DNA of 64,000 nt, taken from the NCBI GenBank assembly GCA_019614645.1, contig JABWDB010000015.1, positions 3,828,501 to 3,892,500 on the forward strand, written 5' to 3'. The number at the start of each line of letters is the position of its first letter. The stretch's first letter is position 1. Positions 11,859 to 22,432 of the stretch are shown here, in pieces. Below the pieces are notes generated by a model. That model made no database searches, was not told the DNA's origin, and saw only the letters and a program-made list of their open reading frames with translations. This DNA is from Stratiolaelaps scimitus (taxonomy: Eukaryota > Arthropoda > Arachnida > Mesostigmata > Laelapidae). The translations under genes were made by a program, and so were the position numbers.

Positions 11859-13250
11859 CTACTGTGCAAATTTCCAAAGTTTCACCCGATTCTCGTACGG
11901 ACTCTCCCAAACTACGCATTCGTTTTCATCGTCCCAAACGCTTGTCGCTCGGCCACCCGAACTCGTCGCGATAACCGGCGCCCACGGATGAAAGCTCAAG
12001 CCATTCGTGGCACTGCTTTTCGTCAGACGGACATTCGCATGCGGGGTAAAGATGAGGCTCGGCCGGCATTTGGTCCCATCCTCGCCGAACGTTTGTAGCT
12101 CACTCCTATTCCACACAAAGGCGGTCCCGTCCGTATTGCCCGTGGCTAGATAGTTCTCTTCGTACGGCAAATCAAAGTGGACACGCTGATTCGTTGTGCA
12201 CGCTCGCGGAAACTCGTACATAATCTTGCTGAAGTTGCGCAAATCGCGGCACAGTATCAAGTTGTCCTTACGCGCCCCCGAATAGAGCAGATTGCCGTCG
12301 TATGAAAAACGGAGCTGGGTCACACCCCCCTGGTGACCGTCCTCCGGCTCGTGGACCATGGCCTTGTCTCGTAGGTCGTACAGAGCCACAGTGTTACAGT
12401 ATGTGCCGACAGCCAACGTATGCTCACCGTCGGTGTCCAACGCTGAGACGATTCCAGCCTGATATTGTTTCCAGGTAGCAATTTCGTACCAGATGCCGGG
12501 ACATTCGACGTTATAGATGCGGACAAACTTCCTGAAGCCAGCCAACACCTGTTCCCCTGTCCGGTGAAACTTCACGGAGTATGCGGAGATATGCTCATCA
12601 AGATGATTTCTCGCCACATAACTACATAGAAACTTTCCCGTTTGGCCGCAATACAAGTGCAGCGGCTGAGTATTGCAGGTGGTGACAAACGCGCAAAATT
12701 CGTGGCTTGGGTGCCACGCGAAATCGTGGACAGGCTGCGCCTCACACACGCTCCCTACCTTTTCAACGACGATCTCATGAGGCGTGTTGGCGCGGTCGAG
12801 CAGGTCAGCTGTTCGACGCAAGTGAATTTGGTTGTCATCGGTGCACACAGCGAACGTCTGTCCATCGGGCGCAAACTTCACACCTTTTGTATACGTTGAA
12901 AATTTCTCATCGTATATGAGCGAAGGGATCGAGTCGAACGCCGGAGGGATGTACACAACGGACAAATCGGCCATACCCGACATCTCACTGGGACAATCGG
13001 CGTTCGGGGGGTCGGTTTCTCGGCTGTTGTCGTTGATGTTGTCAACTTCCTTGTTGCTGCTGGGTAGAACGACCTCGTCAACTTGGGCAGTATTTTCCTC
13101 GCTCATCGGGTCAATCGGGGTTGGATCGACTCCTCGGCCGTTGTTTGTATCGTCGACCCGCTGATCGGCAAGTAGCCGGAGGACCTCCTCCTCCTCTTGT
13201 TCAATCAGCGACGGCTCAATTGCGGCAGCTTTATCTCGAGGATATTCCAT
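11859..13250 (-). CDS. WRAP53: Telomerase Cajal body protein 1 (TCAB1/WRAP53), WD40-repeat protein
   Basis: TCAB1 binds the CAB box of scaRNAs and telomerase RNA and delivers them to Cajal bodies. The 463-aa product has an acidic, low-complexity N-terminus of about 110 residues (EQEEEEVLRLL, many Asp/Asn) and then a WD40 propeller. Diagnostic family blocks are visible: KGVKFAPDGQTFAVCTDDNQ, the GFRKFVRIYNVECPG blade, SALDTDGEHTLAVGTY, and GHQGGVTQLRFSYDGNLLYS followed by GARKDNLILCRDLRN. The length is somewhat below the human protein (548 aa), the shortfall being N-terminal. I chose the ATG at 13248-13250 because a splice acceptor (CGCACAG) lies five bases upstream. An in-frame start at 13298 would add 16 residues that look intronic. 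The gene is otherwise uninterrupted; an upstream non-coding exon is probable. Confidence 0.93.
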   Translation of the reverse strand: MEYPRDKAAAIEPSLIEQEEEEVLRLLADQRVDDTNNGRGVDPTPIDPMSEENTAQVDEVVLPSSNKEVDNINDNSRETDPPNADCPSEMSGMADLSVVYIPPAFDSIPSLIYDEKFSTYTKGVKFAPDGQTFAVCTDDNQIHLRRTADLLDRANTPHEIVVEKVGSVCEAQPVHDFAWHPSHEFCAFVTTCNTQPLHLYCGQTGKFLCSYVARNHLDEHISAYSVKFHRTGEQVLAGFRKFVRIYNVECPGIWYEIATWKQYQAGIVSALDTDGEHTLAVGTYCNTVALYDLRDKAMVHEPEDGHQGGVTQLRFSYDGNLLYSGARKDNLILCRDLRNFSKIMYEFPRACTTNQRVHFDLPYEENYLATGNTDGTAFVWNRSELQTFGEDGTKCRPSLIFTPHANVRLTKSSATNGLSFHPWAPVIATSSGGRATSVWDDENECVVWESPYENRVKLWKFAQ

Positions 13251-13599
13251 TGCGCCTGTGCGAGGGTTAGCTGGCAAACGAAAAACATAATATAGCAACT
13301 TAGTAACGCTTGGAAGTTTCAGAGATTTTCTTCAGCCGGGCACCCAGGATTTTCAAGGTTAACATTGTCTTATGGAACCTGCTAGGATACGCACTATTGG
13401 AAACTACTTGCGCTGGAACATTAGTTACGGGTGAAATGACACATAACAATGATATCCGTAGTATTAAATAAGATAAATGGATTACACTTGTGAGCATGTG
13501 ACCGATCTCAAAAACGATGATGGTAAAGAAATCAAATTGTCTGTTTGACTTTTACACCTATATATCTACTGTGGTAAATAGTTGCATGAAGTACACAAC

Positions 13600-13745
13600 C
13601 ATAACCACGGGTTCGACCCCCACCGTTGCACATTTGCATTTAACGGGGTCCGTCTAATGAAGCCTTATGCCGAAGGCAGTTGCACCGTGCACGTTAAATG
13701 TTGGCTGTGAGTCCGCCGGGAAAATTCATTTTTAACGATAACCAA
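13600..13745 (+). mobile_element. tRNA-derived SINE family S2, partial copy
   Basis: Starts within a B-box-like GGGTTCGACCCCCACCG, continues through TTGCATTTAACGGGGTCCGT and ends near GTTAAATGTTGGCTGTGAG. The same order of blocks is seen at 15.2, 20.3, 32.0, 40.1, 40.5, 46.7 and 46.9 kb. The 5' head with the A box is missing here. Confidence 0.7.
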
Positions 13746-15061
13746 AATGTCTATATATATATATATTTTTTTTTAAGACTTGTCCCAGAGCACGAGCTAA
13801 TTAGGAGATAATGTAAAAAGTCTGAATCGATAATAACGTCGATGTATATTCTAACATAATAAACGTTTTGAGAACGTTGTCACTCTGTTATTCTCTTACA
13901 TGATCGAATAAGAACTACGCGCTTCAATCCACCCCCTTGCAGTGATGACTAGCGCTAGTCTGATAGCAAAATATAAAACACGAATTATCTTAGACATCTG
14001 AATTTCAGTTAATACTTTCGAAAAATGTCGGAAAAAGTGCAGGGGAATCATATAACTAATGCATTACAGAGATATTGAAAACGACACTATTCCCATCTTG
14101 TGTTCACTAAAAGTTCGAACCATAGGAATCAAATGATACTGGCCCTCACACAGATGATAATATTTTTACCTTTATTCGTAATGGGCTCCCTTCAAAATAA
14201 ATCTGCTTTTGAGCATATCACGCGTCAGCTGCTTCAGCGGGTTCGGCAGTCGAGAAGTTCCTCCCACTTGGAGAACACAACACATTGAGAAATTTCAAGC
14301 GGTGGTATAACAGCATTTCAGAAATCGATAACATGAACATCAATCGCGCGCGGTATTTATAGAAAAGCAATGCTCGTTTATTTGTGAAACTGTTCTAATG
14401 TCGCGCACCAGTGGCGGGAACGCCTGTGGTTGGGGAGACCGGCGCTTTTTGTAACTATTTATTGACGCAGTACCAGACGAACTGCCGCGAACATTTGAAA
14501 TCAAGTATGCATGAATCAATTGAGAGGGTCAGGCGTCTACATCAGTAAAAAAACAACACACAACATGATACACAATAACACATTATTTATTTTATGCATT
14601 TATTTCATTTTAGTTATATTACTTCGTTATTTATTCTCAATAATATGAAGCAACAAAATACTTAGAACAAGTATTATAATTTTATTCAGCTTCATTAATT
14701 AACACTGTTTGCTCAATATATATAGTATATATATATATATACATAGGAGGGTGCTCAGAGTGATTGCATATTCACGGAACGACGAAAAATAACATAACGC
14801 CGCAGGTAGCAATATGCAAAATCCGCTTTCGTTATAGATGTCACATGTGGATATCTCATATAGATCTTGGTGAAGACAGAATCGCTTATTTTGACTTTTT
14901 GGGCCCGTTTTATAAAATACCGTTTTATTAAAAATGGAACATATGTCGCATCACTTTTTCGAGATGTTTCGAATAAACAATTTCTCGCCTTTTTTTTGTT
15001 CAATCTTGTTTTCAGTCACAGCCTACATTTATAGGCTATAGCATTAAAGTAAACGGCGAAG

Positions 15062-15101
15062 CACCTGAAAAGTATATAAGTATATATATACTTTTCAGGT
15101 G
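15062..15101. repeat. Perfect inverted repeat with 17-nt arms
   Basis: CACCTGAAAAGTATATA and its exact complement are separated by 6 bases. It is followed by further GTATATA and CTTTTCAGGTG-like fragments up to 15170. It could form a stable hairpin; no gene is attached to it. Confidence 0.9.
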
Positions 15102-15233
15102 TATATATATATAGGTGTATATGTAAGGACTATATACTTCTCAAAGTATATATTCTTACTGAAAAGTATATATCATCATAATGACTTGTGTTGTGGATAT
15201 GGCAGATAGTGACCAAATCAAAAATGAACCGCT

Positions 15234-15325
15234 GGCGTGATGCATTCGCGTGCGCCTGCCGTCCAAGCAGAGGAAACACGTTCGGAGGTACACGGGTTCG
15301 ATTCCCACCGTCGCACATTGACTTT
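15234..15325 (+). mobile_element. SINE family S2, tRNA-like head
   Basis: TGGCGTGATGCATTCGCGTG head followed by a B box (GGGTTCGATTCCCACCG) and GCACATTGAC. The 3' body seen in other copies is lost. Confidence 0.6.
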
Positions 15326-16798
15326 GTTTAGATTAAAAACGAATGCAACCTCGTAACAGAAGGTTACTCGTTACGAGGATGGATTTTTGACCTTTTCTTG
15401 TAATTCTATATAGGTTTCAGTTATAAGTAGCTAGCGACAGAGCAGAAATTAAGTCGAATATACTGTTACGTTATTGTTACCTATTGCGCAATTTCCGAAG
15501 GTCGAATAATGCGTATCCAGGAGGGGCGTTCGTCTACAACTTAAGCGACACCTACCATCTGGCGAAACTGTGTACAAATCGGACCGTGTGAGGTTAACAG
15601 CCTGAGCACAGCCTGAATGAATAGTCGCTCATGGCAGGAGGCGAGCATCAGGAACGCAGAAAAAAAAACGGGCCGTGACGTTCGCCTTGTTCGCCTGATA
15701 TGGCTGGCTGTTCATGGGAGTCTGTACGCTTTTTGGATGACGGTAGACTGAGCGAGAGTTGGCTAATCTGTTTTTCGCTAGAGTGTGTTCCCTATCAAAA
15801 AGCTGTTTTTGCGTTACATCCATTGCTCTGTTTGCCGCAAGCACATTCGCTTCTTCTCATAACAGAGGATGTACGGGAGCGTCTGAACGTCTTAAAATTG
15901 GCGTGTGTCCTGCAGATCGGCTTGTTTGTTATTATGTTAGTGTCATATACGTGTCTCTCCGTTAGCGTTCGTGTGTAGGCGACCTTTGGTGTCGTCGTCG
16001 TCATTAGAATCGTTGATTAATCTGCTAAACTTTTTTCCGAGAGGTGTACGTGTACTGGGGAGGATCACCCCTTCTATTACTGGACTTCTATGATCCTTCC
16101 TGTCATTCGAGCCCAGTAAATGCATCTACAATACGTAAGCAAGTCAATTCTAGGTAAGCAATTGAGTGCAATTGCAACAATGAGGCATTTGTCTCTAACT
16201 AAAAAATGATCGCTGGGCTCGATGGCGAACTGATCAGGCAGATCAGGAAGTTGTCGAAAAACTGCGCGAATGCTGTTCGGTGATGGTAATGATGCAATTA
16301 TCAACTGAATGGCCGGTAGATATATTAGACTATGACCCATCTGTTTTATGGCTGTTTCTGCATAGTCTCACCCCTTCCCTTTTCAATATGTATAAGTACG
16401 TTATACGTATTAATTGATTTCCATTGAAAGGCGTCAAACCAATGGTCGTAATACGTTGCAGCGTTCGCGCTCTATTTGCCAGGGGGTCTGTTTGGTTATT
16501 ATTGACGGAATCATGTGGTAATGGTTACCACCAGGCGAATATCGTCGGAACTACAATTCACCGCAGAAGACTCAGCCAGAAGAGTCGGTATTGAGAGATC
16601 TGCGTTCAGTGCCCAATTTTCCAACGGGTATATCACACGATGATCTTTAAAGGCCACAGCGATAATGTCAATCTGGCGCTGCAAGAGCTCGCGTTTGTGT
16701 GAGTAACCCAAATTCAGTTATTTCGTAGGTTACTTGAGGATATCATAGAATATCATTGTATATAACAACTCACCAGCCATCATAATATCCTATTTCAG

Positions 16799-16878
16799 CT
16801 CAACTCACAGCGAACAGCGGAAGAGCTACGACGGATTGTATTATATTGACTACAGTGATCGAATATTGTCTCCCAAAG
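16799..16878 (+). CDS. Candidate coding exon of an unrecognised gene
   Basis: A good acceptor (CCTATTTCAG) and a donor (AAAG|GTTTC) enclose an open frame encoding SYDGLYYIDYSDRILSPK. It lies about 0.9 kb upstream of the candidate membrane-protein exon at 17823 on the same strand. The phases do not join directly (this exon leaves in phase 1, the next needs phase 0), so either another exon lies between or the two are unrelated. Low confidence. Confidence 0.25.
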
Positions 16879-17822
16879 GTTTCATTACATAGATTGGCCA
16901 GGTCCGGCACTTAGTGCTACCTGTTAAAATACTGATCATTTTCAATCCAGCAGCATTTTGGGCACTAACTTAAGTCGAGTATATATACATATATATATTC
17001 TGAAAGGTGAGCTATTATAGTATGAACAAGAACCAATTTTATGGCAGCTCAAGGTGTGAAACACATGAAACAAGCGGGGGGTACGTTCCTATGTGCATAT
17101 GCCGTAGTACGAAATGTGAAATTAGAGTTAGAGTTAGACGTTCGCCAATCGACACGCAGCTCAGCCGTTAAGCAGGCGACAGTGGGATTTCCCCATAGTG
17201 AAATGTGTCGCGCTACGCCATGATCAAGGCGGTTGTTTATGTTGGCGGTACACGTCAGAGTTGACCCGCAAGTGAATTGAGATCAGCGCAAATGTGTTAC
17301 ACCATTGACGACTTTCCATCTGTTAATGAGATATAAGGGTCTGGTTGTAAACTATATCTAGAGAAGACCCCCTTTTCTTTCTTGGCAAAAACAGACCTTA
17401 ACCATGGAAAAGGCGTGACAGGACTCGCGGAGAAAGATACATTTTTGTTTAGTTTTCCTCTCTCGAGTTCTGATCTTAAAAGGAACGGTTAAAACACATA
17501 TATACGCATGGTTGCTCCTCAGTCAGCTATTATGAATTTCATTGGAGCGGGACTCTCAAATCGATGTAGCCAAGTGCCACGGTACAGAGATATCTCCCTA
17601 TAAGGATGCGTGTTGTATCATTTGCGAGGGAGGCAGACATTGGCCAGGGGCCGGGCAGCCCTGCAAATTAATCTAAGTATGATCAGTGCACTCAATATGA
17701 ACTTGCACTTTTCAACAGTTTTGTGTTTGAGATACATACATTGTGGTTGATTCGAGCAAGAGCCTTTGACTCAAGCGACCTCATATATTTATGCAAGTCT
17801 GCTGTCGCTATCTGTTTGCTAG

Positions 17823-18107
17823 GCTCAGGACGCGGCGTACGTTTCAGAAACGCTCAAATTCACTTTAACTCCCGTGTTTCAAGTGGTGAATAACATATCG
17901 TACTTGGAAGGTCGTACCAAGAAAGCTCAAGATATCCAATTGACAGATGACTCTCTAGTTGAATCCGAGCACTGAGCAGCCCTTAAAATGATTTTCAGTG
18001 GAATGTTCGGGATAGCCACTGCGATCATTGGCCTCTGCTGTTTTCTGATACGAAGGCACGTTCGTCAAGCTGAACACGTCAACCTTGGGGGCCATCTGCC
18101 AATTCGA
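17823..18107 (+). CDS. Exon of a small PPPSY-motif membrane protein (in-frame TGA upstream of the ATG)
   Basis: An acceptor with a pyrimidine tract (CTATCTGTTTGCTAG) precedes an open frame (QDAAYVSETLKFTLTP and on) that meets TGA at 17973-17975. In the same frame, 12 bases further, is an ATG at 17988 beginning a hydrophobic helix (MFGIATAIIGLCCFLI) followed by RRH, as in a membrane anchor with a cytoplasmic positive stop. The donor at 18108 (CGA|GTAGGT) is in phase 0 and fits the next exon at 18654. Two readings are possible: a 118-aa protein starting at 17988, or a longer protein broken by one nonsense mutation (a pseudogene). I do not recognise the family. Confidence 0.4.
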
Positions 18108-18486
18108 GTAGGTAACTGATCTCCAGTTATGGGATCTATATACTCTTAAATAGGTAGGAGCGAGCAATATGACCTGAACTTGTTTACAGTATGGCAGAAC
18201 ACATTGCTCTTGATCTTCATTGGCGTCAAGCTAGTTTCATTTAGGTCGAGAAAGATTGCTTTCTGGAATCTGCCAAAATTCGGTGGTGTGAAATTCGATC
18301 TTATGTTCAATATAACACAATGTTTGGTTTGTTTGTAGGCCGATCGATATTGAATCCTTTCAAAGTCTATTAAACCTATGAGAATGTATATACATTCCCA
18401 AACATGTGACAAGTGTAGTGGCAAGACCCCAATTGGCGAATGCTGCACATGGCAAGAATATCTCTAGATAAACATAACATAACATT

Positions 18487-18530
18487 TGCGGTTTATTTCC
18501 GGAACTGCAATTTTACAAGATTTTAAGAAG
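18487..18530 (-). mobile_element. SINE family S1 3' tail
   Basis: Inverse copy of the S1 tail (GGTTTATTTCCGGAACTGCA, then ATTTTACAAG...TTAAG), lying in the putative intron between 18108 and 18653. Confidence 0.5.
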
Positions 18531-18653
18531 ATAAGTATTAATAACAATACCATTCCCTTTCTCTAATCCACGTGCGCTAATGACGTGGGTCGGCATAATT
18601 CTTGTATTATCATTGTTATCCCGTTACGTTATTCATGATGCCCAACCCGACAG

Positions 18654-18890
18654 GTGACTCAATCGAGGGGACCCAATTGTTCGCCTACTCCGCCACCTTC
18701 ATATGAGATGGCCGTCAAATCCCAGGCACATCCGGGTCCCGTGATCGCATCTCAAGTAAACGGCATTGATCCACCGGGATATCACGAGGTCGTACGTATT
18801 GAGGACAATTACCACTGTCGTTCTGATGGGCGTGCGACGACCTCGCCGGCCCTCGTACCCCGACTCAATTCGACTGTCATGCCAATATGA
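18654..18890 (+). CDS. Last exon of the PPPSY-motif membrane protein
   Basis: The acceptor CCCGACAG|GTGACT is phase 0 and continues the frame from 18107. The exon encodes CSPTPPPSYEMAVKSQ and then QVNGIDPPGYHEVVRIED, ending in a stop at 18888-18890. PPPSY and PPGY are PPxY-type motifs that typically bind WW domains of Nedd4-family ligases, so a cytoplasmic adaptor tail is a reasonable reading. The second half of this exon and about 250 bases downstream recur near 33.28-33.74 kb. The family is not recognised. Confidence 0.45.
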   Translation: MTQSRGPNCSPTPPPSYEMAVKSQAHPGPVIASQVNGIDPPGYHEVVRIEDNYHCRSDGRATTSPALVPRLNSTVMPI

Positions 18891-19140
18891 CGGCCACTAC
18901 GGTGATTCCTACTGAAGCTAAACAGAGAGCTCCAGGTTATCCGCTGCCGTACACATATAAAACAAAGGCATTTATTGTTTTACAGGCTGTAGCCAGCGAA
19001 TCATCTGGATGGCGGCATAACGGACAATCCAAGCCTCTTTGAGCATTCTCATGCGCCACATTCATTTCATATAACGACAGAGGAACGTTGCCATTCCTAG
19101 CTATCACTGGCGAGGAGAACTAAACTCGGGACAAGGTGTC
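18720..19140 (+). repeat. Segment duplicated near 33.28-33.74 kb (copy 1)
   Basis: Shared landmarks are GGCATTGATCC(A/G)CC(G/T)GGATAT, GTCGTACGTATTGAG, a GAAGCTAA block, TTTA/TTTG before CAGGC, a GAGCATTCTCATG block, and ACTCGGGACAAGGTGTC at the far end. It carries the end of the PPPSY exon, so a gene fragment has been copied. Confidence 0.7.
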
Positions 19141-19329
19141 GCGACAGTCTTCTCAGATATAAGTGAAAACTCCATTTGTGCCAGGACTTCCTTCTTCAGA
19201 AATTCGTTCGCGCACCTGCAGGGTGATAGTCCTAAATGGTGAAAATTTATAAATAACTTATTTATCAAGTAATAAAGCGGAATTTCATCGGATAGTTCAA
19301 TCTGTCGCAGGTCGTCTGGATACACCGCA

Positions 19330-20280
19330 GGGAATTGCTGACGGAGTTAAACCATCTCCTTGCTGCTGTGTGCTCGCACAAAGAATCTGGGGTTATCGTC
19401 CACGACTATCTCCGACCAGAGTTGGCACCTATTCGGGAGGCTCAGAGATCAACGTTTGCATTCTCAAAGGTTGTCGTATTGGAAACGCAGGGGGTCCTGG
19501 ATTCAACAAAGGCCAAGAGGACTTTTAAAGGCTTGGGCATCCCAAGCAAATTTATTTAGTTACCCTCGTCAGCTCTAGCTTGCCCTTTAACCATGTCATT
19601 AACCTGTCCCGTATAACCGGGCTATTCCCATGCAAATTGAAGATGGCCAGAGTTGTTCCGCTGTTTTGAAATAAAGGTGATCGGAAGATTCTTTCGTATT
19701 ACCGGCCTGTCTCGTTTGTTGATTGCCTGTCCGAGGTATTCGAAAAGGTATCGATGTCAGTTTGGTTTCCGACGAGCGCACTCCCGCATCCCTGGCACGA
19801 AATCGCTGGCGCTATTGAGAACGCTGAGAACTCTGCCTTCGAGTGATGCTTGATGTGGTGGCTACCTTCAATTGTATGGGTAATTCCTTTCATCTTCAAG
19901 TTCTCGAGTGCCTTGGCTGGTAGTTGGAAGTTGTCAGATGGTTCCACTCATACCTCTCGGATAGGAAATAGGCGCTTGTGGTTGGCGGCATTGAGTTGTG
20001 GTGGCAGGTGGTCAGCATCTGAACCCCCAGGGGTCTGTCCAGAGACCGTTCAATGTTTGTGATTTTGATCAGTTTCATTCTGCTCAAATTTTGTAAGACT
20101 AACTTCATGTTGCTTACACGGGTGACAACTCACTTCATTTCGTCCACGCCCTTAAGAAATGGACTCAGATATTCAAGCTGCAGTGTCGAATGTGAAGGGC
20201 GTTGTGAAGACCTTTGAACTATTCGGTCTCATTGTCAATTCCACAGTACTGCTTACCGGCATTGCTACTTAAGACGGACC
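19330..20280 (+). pseudogene. Degenerate LINE reverse transcriptase (Jockey/CR1/L2-like, family L2)
   Basis: Translated in shifting frames it shows typical LINE RT blocks: ITGLFPCKLKMARVVPL, KGDRK, YRPVSFVDCLSEVFEKV, QFGFRRAHS, then a decayed AKAFDSV-like and PQGSVLGP-like region, and TTHFISS near the (Y/F)ADD position. There are many stops and frameshifts, so it is dead. S2 SINE sequence interrupts its end at 20282. The clade is inferred from the overall pattern. Confidence 0.7.
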
Positions 20281-20281
20281 T

Positions 20282-20390
20282 CTTGAAATGCAAATGTGCC
20301 ACGGTGGGGTTCGAATCCAGACACCTAGGTGTCTCCTCCGATCATAAGGCGCACACGAATGCACCCTATGGTTATACGCCTGGGTCAGAC
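20282..20390 (-). mobile_element. SINE family S2 copy
   Basis: Inverse orientation: GCAAATGTGCCACGGTGGGG, TTCGAATCC (B box on the minus strand), ACCTAGGTGTCTCCTCCGAT, GGCGCACACGAATGCACC. It carries the tRNA-like head but little of the tail. Confidence 0.65.
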
Positions 20391-20544
20391 CATTCACGAA
20401 ACACTTAGGTGGCATGCTCATCTTGAACCTCTCCTGTCTAAGATTATGCGGTAATTTCCCCTATCCGTCGTCTTAGAGAGCTTGCTATTCCGGTTGATGG
20501 GTTACTTTTAGCTTACAAATTGTTGTTCTTGCCTGTCCATTTTT

Positions 20545-20965
20545 TATATTATAGAGGTTAAAAGTAAACCCTGCATGGACACCAGGCTTTTGCCTTGTAT
20601 TTGCCTGGTAGTGTCAGACACTTACCGACTAAACCCAGAACCGATTTTGACTTGGGGCACTGACCGGAACTGTCAAAAGTATTACTTCAGTCAGTGCCTT
20701 GCAGGGAGCGGCAGTTGATTCCAACCATGTCCTATCCCTCAGTTGCTCTGGGGAATAGGACATGGTGCTCCTCTGTGGCGAACCCTCCCGCCCAGCCGCA
20801 GCGGGTGGGTTCCGGGCATTTTCCCTTCGGACAAGCTCTGCTATCTGCGCCCGTTCTAGCCTATCCTTCTCCCGGAGGATCCTTTCGAATAGTGTGCTCC
20901 CTCTGTCCCTCTCCATTTGTCTCTGGCCAGACACATGTAGGAAACGAACACTCGGATCCCGTCCT
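20545..20965 (+). mobile_element. 5' segment of LINE family L1
   Basis: Matches 29955-30380 (+) and 42895-43345 (-). Shared features include GTGGACACCAG, TTTGCCTGGTAGTGTCAGAC, CAGAACCGA/TTTTTGACTTGGGG, AACCATGTCC, CTCCCGGAGGATCC and GTCTCTGGCCAG. Here an insertion creates an 11-nt inverted repeat around 20728-20764. The reverse transcriptase part is absent. Confidence 0.75.
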
Positions 20966-20984
20966 TCATTTCTGTCTGGGTTGG

Positions 20985-21375
20985 GAGCTATAAAGCAATC
21001 ATTCGCAGAATCGGGATCGTTCAGAATGATACTTTGAAAGCAGTTCTTGGCAGACGTCGGAGGAACTCGATATCTGACCTTTTCGAGGATGTGACTATGG
21101 CCTATAGTAAGATCTACGCAGCTCGCGTCGCACTGCTTGCCTTCGAGGTGGTGCGAGGACCAATTACTTATAACATTGCATTCCCAGTCACCGCTGTCGT
21201 CAAAGGATCTTACCGCCGGCCAACTACCTTCGAGAGACCATTCGAGAATTCGGCTGTCACACCCCTGCCGACCGCTTGCCTGGACTTTGGGACTCGCACC
21301 CTCGTGGAATTCGACCTTACGTCAGCTAAGGTGTATGCGCGGGAGGTCAAGAAATATAATTGTTAAATAATTCAG
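20985..21375 (+). pseudogene. 3' end of LINE L2 reverse transcriptase, first of two tandem copies
   Basis: Encodes a decayed version of the C-terminal region of Jockey/CR1-like RTs: QNDTL..VLGRRRRNSISDLF, KIYAARVALLAFEVVRG, TAVVKGSYRRPTTFE and a terminal AREVKK. It is followed head-to-tail by a better-preserved copy, so the 3' end is tandemly duplicated. Confidence 0.7.
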
Positions 21376-21775
21376 TGATTCAAAACGATCATTCGCAGAA
21401 CCGAGATTGTTCAGAATGACGCTCTAAGAGCAATTTTTGGTAGACGTCGGCGAGACTCGGTTGCGGATGCTTTTGAGAAATTTGACCTGCTGCCTATAGG
21501 TAAGATTTACGTGGTTCATGTCGCACTTCTTGCCTTTAAGATGATGAGAGGAAAAATTCCCCGTGATATTGCACTTCCAATCACCGCTGTCGTCAAAAGG
21601 TCTAACCGTCGGCCAACAACCTTCGAAACACCATTTGTCATAAGAGAACTCAGCCGCCATGCTCTTGCGCACCGCTTGCCTGCAGTCTGGGGCTCACTAC
21701 CTCGCGAAATTAGAACCCTTATATCATCAAAGGTGTTTGCGTGGGAGGTCAGGAAGATTGTTTGTAAATAATTTA
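21376..21775 (+). pseudogene. 3' end of LINE L2 reverse transcriptase, second tandem copy
   Basis: Encodes QNDALRAIFGRRRRDSVADA, then LPIGKIYVVHVALLAFKMMR, IPRDIALPITAVVKRSNRRP and LPAVWGSLPREIRTL, the usual C-terminal region of this class of LINE. It differs throughout from the preceding copy, so the two are independent insertions or an old duplication. Confidence 0.75.
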
Positions 21776-21984
21776 GAGGTGTCCTTTGGGGTATACTATA
21801 ATGAAACGAAACAGAGAAAGTCTGTTTATTTATAATTGCGATTAATGCATAGACTGAATATAATTTGTGTGGGCGTTGCCCCTTGTATACTGTTACTTTT
21901 ATAAATAACCAAAACATTGATGTAAATAATGCCGTTTCCAGAAATCGGTAGCATTTGAAATAATCCATGAGACGACACTTTTTC

Positions 21985-22045
21985 GCTATTATTTTTACGA
22001 GAACTTAAGCGTTGTGATAAGACTGCAGTTCCGTTAATAAACCAA
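21985..22045 (+). mobile_element. SINE family S1 3' tail
   Basis: GAGAACTTAAGCGTTGTGAT, then CTGCAGTTCCGTTAATAAAC followed by a (TTA)n end. It lies precisely where the gene-cluster 5' flank relic (E) begins and exon 1 would be expected. Confidence 0.55.
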
Positions 22046-22059
22046 ACCTTGTATTATTA

Positions 22060-22350
22060 TTATGTACCTGTTGCTTGGGCGCTTCTATAGTTGGTCAAAC
22101 AGAGGAAACCACCATGGTCGCCCAGAGTCTCGCTGTTTAACGAGCTGTCTCTAGATCGACTCGATAGAATCGCTTTTCGATTCTTGAAAATACCGAATTT
22201 CTTTTCAATTTGCGCGATCATATTACTTCTAGCTATGCAGATGAGGACGAGCTGGTTTATAACGTTTGTGGCGCCCTGATCCACCAGGCTGAGGTATTGC
22301 AACCGACAACGAACATCAAAGACTGACCCATCACCGGTTCAATGTGTGGA
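22060..22350 (-). pseudogene. Relic E: 5' flank of the secreted-protein family without its gene
   Basis: Matches the flank upstream of exon 1 of copy A (29650-29940). Shared: GCTTCTATAG, TGGTCAAACAGAGGAAACCA, GGTCGCCCAGAGTCTCG, GAGCTGTCTCTAGATCGACT and CATCACCGGTTCAATGTGTG. In the other copies exon 1 lies just below the flank, but here that place is taken by unrelated sequence and a SINE tail. No exon remains, so this is a dead copy marking an older extent of the cluster. Confidence 0.75.
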
Positions 22351-22375
22351 TCGAGAATGGGATGCTTTTTTTTTT

Positions 22376-22432
22376 TTTTTTTTTGAGCTGACCCTCAGCT
22401 GTTCTCCTATCTGACAGGCCTCAGCTCTTAAC
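22376..22432 (-). mobile_element. Repeat R3 with poly-A tail
   Basis: On the minus strand AGGCCTGTCAGATAGGAGAA, CAGCTGAGGGTCAGCTC and then about 20 A. Compare the copy at 5163-5222. Confidence 0.65.

Larger units (their letters stand above)
13251..16798. other. Spacer upstream of WRAP53
   Basis: Contains the probable WRAP53 promoter and 5' UTR intron (about 13256-13500), two SINE copies, an (AT)n tract at 14717-14742 and a hairpin at 15062-15101. On the minus strand an open stretch at 16511-16711 has coding-like composition, but no domain or splice pair confirms it. Confidence 0.45.

Noticed and set aside
12642..13164. Plus-strand ORFs antisense to WRAP53
   Set aside because: Shadow frames of the real minus-strand WD40 coding sequence.
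15290..15320. A tRNA gene ending in GGGTTCGATTCCCACC
   Set aside because: The same B-box sequence recurs in the S2 SINE and no full cloverleaf forms.
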